Shown here: positions 59,493 to 64,000 of the stretch, piece after piece
How positions within the stretch are numbered: the stretch's first letter is position 1
Layout of the letters: every line of letters begins with the position of its first letter
Assembly (NCBI GenBank): GCA_902788805.1
Contig: CADALO010000014.1
Coordinates: forward strand, 1 to 64,000
Length of the DNA: 64,000 nucleotides
Direction: 5' to 3'
Source of the DNA: an uncultured Bacteroidota bacterium
Lineage (GTDB): Bacteria; Bacteroidota; Bacteroidia; Bacteroidales; P3
Program-made: the position numbers and the translations under genes
The notes under the pieces: generated by a model
The model's database searches: none
What the model saw: only the letters and a program-made list of their open reading frames with translations
Told to the model about the DNA's origin: nothing

Positions 59493-60380
59493 TTAACCGT
59501 TATTGGGATTCAGCTCTGAGTCAATTTTGATGATTGAATCAAACAACCTTTCGTGTGGATTTTTTAAAACGAGATTTGCTAACTCCCACGCTTTTTCGAC
59601 TCGATCGTCTTTGGATAATTCTTTAAGGGAATAGTCTTTTTTCCCAGACAATTTGATTATTAATGTATTTAGAGCGTCCGCCCATCGAAGAGAACTATGA
59701 GAATCATTATCATAGTTTAGAATGGCCATAATAATTGCCTCGTGAACTATTGATGAAATAATCAAGTCAGAATACAAAGCATTATTTCGAATCTCCAAAT
59801 AATTATCATATTGTTTTTGCGGTAAATATATATTGATAATATTATCATCAAACCCTATCTCTACAACGTCTTTGTTTGATTTAACAAATTCAACAAAAGC
59901 CCTTGAAGCAAACATCTTTTCATTAGATAAGTCCAAATTTGTCTCCATATGAGGGAAACGAACAAGGATATTTCCTGCTTCCAAATCGAATGTAAGTCCC
60001 TCGTAAATGTCTGCAAATCCAATGTTGGAATACGTTATTTTTTCGGTCAGTACTACAAAACAATCAAAATCCAAATGACCATTGACTGACAATTTATTTA
60101 CTTCTATAGATATTTCCGGATTACTCGACAGCTTCTTTTCTTGCAAGACGGTAGTTGGACAAGTCAATACAAACATATACTTTGCTTTATTGTCTTCTAT
60201 CAATTTCTTTATAGTGTCATTTCTTTGCTGTAATTTTACAGTAAAGACAAATGTGCCATCTGTGACCTCGTGATTTATGCGGATTGACTCTATATCCTTG
60301 AGGCTTGGCCTTACATCCTCGTTTTCTGCGCTTAACACAGGATAAGGAAGAATGTTGTTATTGAATTTGCGCAGTTTCAT
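59493..60380 (-). CDS. Unknown beta-rich protein of the methyltransferase-GHKL island
   Basis: 295 residues. The first 160 look beta-rich (SIRINHEVTDGTFVFTVKLQ in part, KYMFVLTCPTTVL, DFDCFVVLTEKITYS) and the last 120 helical (SIVHEAIIMAILNYDND, ERLFDSIIKIDSEL). I see no PD-(D/E)XK, HNH or other nuclease signature and recognise no family. It overlaps the GHKL gene by 23 bases, showing tight coupling. A partner of the ATPase, for example for DNA binding or complex assembly, is the simplest guess. Confidence 0.65.
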   Translation of the reverse strand: MKLRKFNNNILPYPVLSAENEDVRPSLKDIESIRINHEVTDGTFVFTVKLQQRNDTIKKLIEDNKAKYMFVLTCPTTVLQEKKLSSNPEISIEVNKLSVNGHLDFDCFVVLTEKITYSNIGFADIYEGLTFDLEAGNILVRFPHMETNLDLSNEKMFASRAFVEFVKSNKDVVEIGFDDNIINIYLPQKQYDNYLEIRNNALYSDLIISSIVHEAIIMAILNYDNDSHSSLRWADALNTLIIKLSGKKDYSLKELSKDDRVEKAWELANLVLKNPHERLFDSIIKIDSELNPNNG

Positions 60381-62337
60381 AAGCCATAATTGTTACAGGG
60401 TGAGACATATTATCTTCAAACTTTACTCGTATTTCAAGCCGTTCGTCTTGTCTTGCTGTTAATCCCACGATTCTATTTTCACTCTCTAATTCACCAGGGA
60501 ATACATTGTCAATGAAGATTTCATCGTTGGAATCCTCCTCGTCTCCCACGGCGTATACATCCAGTACCAACCTTTCACAAGAACATCCTGGAATAATCCT
60601 CAAATAATGATATAGTGTGCCATCTATTATTTTTGTATAAACAGCACAAGCTTTCATTTTTACTGGCCGTAGGAAAGTTCCCGTTTCTCCCCCGTTTTCG
60701 TCTGGTTGGTATGATTTTTCGTTTTCAGGGATTACTTGATGGTGATGGTGACCACCGTCATCTTCTCCTTCGTAACCACCTTCCAACTCGCCTTTCTCGT
60801 CATCCTGATAGGCAGTAGTATTTTCTTCGTTGTAAATTAAATTAATATCGGGAGTTTTGCTCTCTTTTGTTGGCTGATTATCCGAGAAAAGGTCTGGTAT
60901 TTTGAATTCTGATTCACTTTGTTGTTTTTCTCCTGAGTGAATGCCGTATATGGCATTTCTGGCTGATTCCAACTCTTGCTCAGATACAGTCATATATAGA
61001 TAGTTTTGTAAATCAGAAATGGATGTTGTATTTTCGTTCTGTCCTCCAAAACTCTCTATTATACTTTGTTTAATGAATTTATTCTTAGATTCAATAGCTT
61101 TTTTGGCTATTGCTCTATCGGTGTCGTTTTCGCAATTGTTTGAGTTCCACACCTTGTGTGCAGGGTCCTCTGCCATTCGCAAAATCTTGTTCCCTGTATC
61201 TCCAAGACATACGAAAACTCCGAAATACCCATATCCTTTTAACATATTTTGTTGGCATATTAACATCTCCGTTTTTCTCATATTGAGAACCACATTAGAG
61301 CCTCTTCTGTCTTTATGAATATACATAAGGCATTTCCCTAAATTAGGAACTTCTTTTTCTATTTTCTCATAACCTTCAATACTACCGTCTTCGGCATAAT
61401 AAACTGTTTCGATGTATGGAATGATAGATTCTTCATCAGATGCGGCGAAAATCTCTAGTGCAACCGATATTATATTTGTGCTATCTATTTTTTCTTGTCC
61501 TACTTCAACAACCAATTTTTTATGTAGAATGGAAAGCCAGAAGTGTGAAGCAATTGCTTTCTTTATCTCCTTATAATACTCTTCTTGTTTGATTGGATTG
61601 TCATCGACTCCCATTATATATATAGATGTACCCAGCTCTTTTCTTTGAAAAAATAAAGGAATTTTTGATTCGTTAGTGGTGGGTTCTTCGGAATCGTTAT
61701 CACAAAAATAACCTGTTGCCTCTCGCTTCCTGTTATCTACCTTTGATGTACACAGAGATGCGATTCCTTCGAATGCGACTCCTCCTTTTGCCTTTGTTGA
61801 GATGATGATGGTTCGCATTGATGAATTTTTATAAAACACAGCCTTCCCAAGTCCGTATGAACCTCCTCGTGTATCGTTGTCTTTGGCTGAATTGCCGACA
61901 CTCTTTGCGAAAGAATAGAATCTGGTTTTGGGACGTTCTTCCTCATTTTCGCAATAATCCATTCCAATTGTATTGCTGTCGGATACTTCCAAAAACCAAA
62001 CAAAGTTATCGTTTTTTGCCTTTTTGATATAATCAAGCATAGGGCTATAAGCCCTATTTACACGGTCGTTTTTGTTAGGGTGTAGTGTTAAGCAGCCTTG
62101 AATATACTTCTCGACCTCATGGAATTGGGAATCAGAGGGTAATTCCATCTTTCCAAACCGATAAGTGACAGTTACTGGTTTTGTTTCGTCATCTTGAGCA
62201 TCCAATGAATTTTGCAAAGATTCACGAACCAACGACGCATACTTATCTGTAAAAAATTTGGCATCTATATTATCTGCCGTATCAGAACCTCCTTCCCTCA
62301 CTCCGAAATGCCATTTGAATTGTTCCATTATATCCAT
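60358..62337 (-). CDS. GHKL-type ATPase, MORC/MutL-like
   Basis: 659 residues. The N-terminal ATPase has the Mg-binding N box RESLQNSLDA (Asn43), a degenerate G1 motif LEVSDSNTIGMD (Asp120) and the G2 lid GGSYGLGKAVFY (residues 158-169), as in Hsp90, MutL and MORC proteins. A middle domain of S5-like length follows, then an acidic low-complexity stretch with a His run (GGHHHHQVI near 540) and a C-terminal beta-rich domain. Prokaryotic MORC-like ATPases were described in predicted restriction-modification operons with DNA methyltransferases, the context here. Confidence 0.8.
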   Translation of the reverse strand: MDIMEQFKWHFGVREGGSDTADNIDAKFFTDKYASLVRESLQNSLDAQDDETKPVTVTYRFGKMELPSDSQFHEVEKYIQGCLTLHPNKNDRVNRAYSPMLDYIKKAKNDNFVWFLEVSDSNTIGMDYCENEEERPKTRFYSFAKSVGNSAKDNDTRGGSYGLGKAVFYKNSSMRTIIISTKAKGGVAFEGIASLCTSKVDNRKREATGYFCDNDSEEPTTNESKIPLFFQRKELGTSIYIMGVDDNPIKQEEYYKEIKKAIASHFWLSILHKKLVVEVGQEKIDSTNIISVALEIFAASDEESIIPYIETVYYAEDGSIEGYEKIEKEVPNLGKCLMYIHKDRRGSNVVLNMRKTEMLICQQNMLKGYGYFGVFVCLGDTGNKILRMAEDPAHKVWNSNNCENDTDRAIAKKAIESKNKFIKQSIIESFGGQNENTTSISDLQNYLYMTVSEQELESARNAIYGIHSGEKQQSESEFKIPDLFSDNQPTKESKTPDINLIYNEENTTAYQDDEKGELEGGYEGEDDGGHHHHQVIPENEKSYQPDENGGETGTFLRPVKMKACAVYTKIIDGTLYHYLRIIPGCSCERLVLDVYAVGDEEDSNDEIFIDNVFPGELESENRIVGLTARQDERLEIRVKFEDNMSHPVTIMAYETAQIQ

Positions 62338-62342
62338 AACGA

Positions 62343-62579
62343 TTATGCTTTAAAAGTAAATCCTTGCTTGTTCGTTTTGTGCAACTCGTTTGTATAAGCG
62401 GCTCGAGATTCCTTCAATGCTTTGGCTATTTCCGAAAACATTTGCTCTACATCCGATTCTGAGTATTCATAATTATTCCGGTTAGAACAATTTTTTAGTA
62501 ACTGCAACGTGTCCAGGACTCTCTGAACACGATTCCCTGCAACCTTTTCAAACCTCTGTCTTTTTTCTGTCTTTGGCAT
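62343..62579 (-). CDS. Small helical protein of the methyltransferase-GHKL island
   Basis: 78 residues, charged and helical (FEKVAGNRVQRVLDTLQLLK, DVEQMFSEIAKALKESRAAY). I know the type only as small proteins next to DNA-methyltransferase genes. It lies 5 bases upstream of the GHKL gene and is the first gene after the promoter at 62613-62620. A regulator or assembly-factor role is possible but unproven. Confidence 0.65.
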   Translation of the reverse strand: MPKTEKRQRFEKVAGNRVQRVLDTLQLLKNCSNRNNYEYSESDVEQMFSEIAKALKESRAAYTNELHKTNKQGFTFKA

Positions 62580-62612
62580 ATAACTATATTTTGTAAATAT
62601 TCAAATTTTTTG

Positions 62613-62620
62613 CAAAAATA
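62613..62620 (-). promoter_or_regulatory. -7 element of the GHKL-DUF6339 operon
   Basis: Read leftward this is TATTTTTG, 34 bases before the small-gene ATG, in a very AT-rich 146-base gap after the methyltransferase stop. The four downstream genes can therefore be transcribed apart from the methyltransferase. Confidence 0.6.
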
Positions 62621-62725
62621 CAAATAATATTTTAATTGCAAAAAAAATAATTAATTTTTTTTTAAAATATACTATATAAATTTTTTTTGAATACTATATT
62701 TTCAAAATATAGTTTGCACAAAAGA

Positions 62726-64000
62726 TTAATCAACATTGATAATATCTATGTGTCCAAGCTCTAAGAGGGTTCGGGCGACTTCCTTTACGACGGGAATGGC
62801 AACTGAATTCCCAAATTGTTTGTAGGCGGAAGATTTTCCAACAAAAATTTCGAAGTAATCTGGAAATCCTTGCATTCTCGCACATTCTCTTTCTGTTAGA
62901 ACACGAATATGGTCATGATTGAGTTCTCCGCGAGGGTCGTTTGATTGGTTTACTTTATCATTGGCAAAGTCAACAACCAAGTTTCTTTCCAACCCCATTC
63001 CTCCGACCATTAACGTATGGCCAAAATCGTCATTACCAATAGTTCTGTATCCATATCCACGACCTTGGCTGTGTTGAGCCTCTTTATGACGCACTAATGT
63101 CTGCCAATATCTTTCTGACATATAATATTTGGCATCCACAACACCATCTTCGCGTATATCCCCGAAATGTTTTTTCTTAAATCCTTCACCCGTTGGGTAT
63201 TGGTATGTCTCGTTTGGGTGTTCCCGAAACCCTACAATGAATACTCTATCTCTGTTTTGAGGCACTCCAAAGTGACATGCATTTAACACTTTCGGGTCAG
63301 GAACGTAGTAATTAAGCTCGTTTCTAAGAATATGTAGGATTGTGTCTATTGTTTTGCCCTGAAGGCTATTCCCTTCCTCATCTTTATTATGTATAGACAG
63401 TAATCCTGGTACGTTTTCCAACAAAATGATTCGTGGGCGCTTAGCGGCAATGATATCTCGCAAGTCATAGAATAAAGTTCCTTTCTTCTCATCCGAAAAA
63501 CCTTTCCGCAATCCAGCCAAAGAGAATGGCTGACACGGAAAACCAGCACAAAGAACATCTACTCCTTCGGGTATCCGATCTTTGTTTTCTTGATTCGTAA
63601 TATCTCCAAAAGGAACTACGCCGTGGTTTAACCCATAACTTTTCTTGGCAGTAATATCAAACTCCGATGCGTAGACGCATCTGCCACCTAATTGTTCTAA
63701 TGCAATTCGGAATCCTCCAATGCCGGCAAACAAATCAACAAAAGTAAAAGCGTTATTTCCTTTGTGTTGATTATACACAGGAGTGTCGTATATTTCGGCG
63801 AACAATTTTTCTAATTGGTCGGTAGCAACGACGTCTTCGTCTTTAAACTTGGTGTGTGTGGACTTATAATATCTCTCCATCAAGGGAAGGGCTTCCTCTC
63901 GATACAATTGTCCCTCGGGGCAATCTTTGTTTTGCAGATAATGTGTAATAATTGCCATATCTGCACTATATTCATAATCCTTAGTTTCTATGTTATGAAG
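62726..64000 (-). CDS. dcm: DNA (cytosine-5-)-methyltransferase, 5' end cut by window
   Basis: The frame is open to the window end (no start or stop codon for the last 14 codons), so the true start lies beyond; the first internal ATG is at 63958. Counting from there, motif I FVDLFAGIGGFR is near 73, the catalytic Cys142 is in GFPCQPFS, motif VI ENV is at 181-183, QNRDRVFIVG is motif VIII, and RVLTERECARMQGFP with QFGNSVAIPVV are IX and X. It transfers a methyl group to C5 of cytosine. Its N-terminal extension resembles that of E. coli Dcm. The target sequence cannot be read. Confidence 0.92.
   Translation of the reverse strand, partial: LHNIETKDYEYSADMAIITHYLQNKDCPEGQLYREEALPLMERYYKSTHTKFKDEDVVATDQLEKLFAEIYDTPVYNQHKGNNAFTFVDLFAGIGGFRIALEQLGGRCVYASEFDITAKKSYGLNHGVVPFGDITNQENKDRIPEGVDVLCAGFPCQPFSLAGLRKGFSDEKKGTLFYDLRDIIAAKRPRIILLENVPGLLSIHNKDEEGNSLQGKTIDTILHILRNELNYYVPDPKVLNACHFGVPQNRDRVFIVGFREHPNETYQYPTGEGFKKKHFGDIREDGVVDAKYYMSERYWQTLVRHKEAQHSQGRGYGYRTIGNDDFGHTLMVGGMGLERNLVVDFANDKVNQSNDPRGELNHDHIRVLTERECARMQGFPDYFEIFVGKSSAYKQFGNSVAIPVVKEVARTLLELGHIDIINVD

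Noticed and set aside
60700..60760. His-run in the GHKL protein as a cloning tag or contamination
   Set aside because: It lies inside an acidic linker in the middle of a long natural frame, not at a terminus.

Overview
The window reads as a chromosomal contig of an anaerobic member of the Bacteroidales. Many genes have the Bacteroidetes TAnnTTTG -7 promoter. Several encode families found mostly in that phylum (DUF4248, DUF6266, DUF5692, DUF4954, GxxExxY). The proteins include pyruvate:ferredoxin oxidoreductase, reverse rubrerythrin, rubredoxins and a flavodiiron protein, which fit a strict anaerobe that must scavenge oxygen. I cannot name a genus.

Layout. 1-1.5 kb: start of a leftward PFOR gene, an inverted copy of its 5' end, a palindrome-rich repeat block and a remnant of a porin gene. 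1.5-10.7 kb: a phosphate locus, with leftward porin-pstS-pstC-pstA-pstB and divergent rightward pit-phoB-phoR; phoU is not where expected. 10.9-15.7 kb: a DUF4248 gene, a HEPN/MNT pair and a C-rich phage-like cassette (DUF6266-like protein, two small beta-rich proteins, T7-lysozyme-type amidase, and two nested membrane proteins resembling spanins). 15.7-19.4 kb: an inverted second copy of the palindrome block with a third PFOR 5' fragment, then an AT-rich islet with a RES-domain gene, an unknown partner, an ORF6N gene and a DinD remnant. 19.4-23.8 kb: MarC, DUF1294, DUF5692, YbaK and a second DUF6266 gene, then dense repeats. 23.9-39.5 kb: mostly core genes (Ig-like lipoprotein, flippase, fabD, pspC-like, tatA, tatC, lptB, kdsD, recQ, nagB, DUF4954, FMN-binding protein, gmd and fcl), with a GxxExxY gene and 71-bp tandem repeats between gmd and fcl. 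39.7-40.3 kb: tRNA-Ser, tRNA-Pro and tRNA-Arg, then a long palindrome.

40.4-50 kb: oxidative-stress and iron genes (reverse rubrerythrin, ferritin, rubredoxin, flavin reductase-rubredoxin, flavodiiron protein), a SUMF1-like protein, a small ECF-sigma operon and a second HEPN/MNT pair. 50-58 kb: two tandem C69 dipeptidases, an SDR-type threonine dehydrogenase/epimerase, a secreted alpha/beta hydrolase and a DinD-RhuM fusion. 58-64 kb: an AT-rich defence-type island on the minus strand, with a cytosine-5 DNA methyltransferase (cut by the window end), a small helical protein, a GHKL/MORC-like ATPase, an unknown beta-rich protein and a DUF6339 protein.

Most unusual parts: the methyltransferase-GHKL-DUF6339 island, the nested spanin-like pair in the lysis cassette, the RES gene with an unfamiliar partner, and the PFOR-leader/palindrome repeats that stand in opposite orientation around the phosphate locus. 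All calls were made by reading the sequence. No database search was run.
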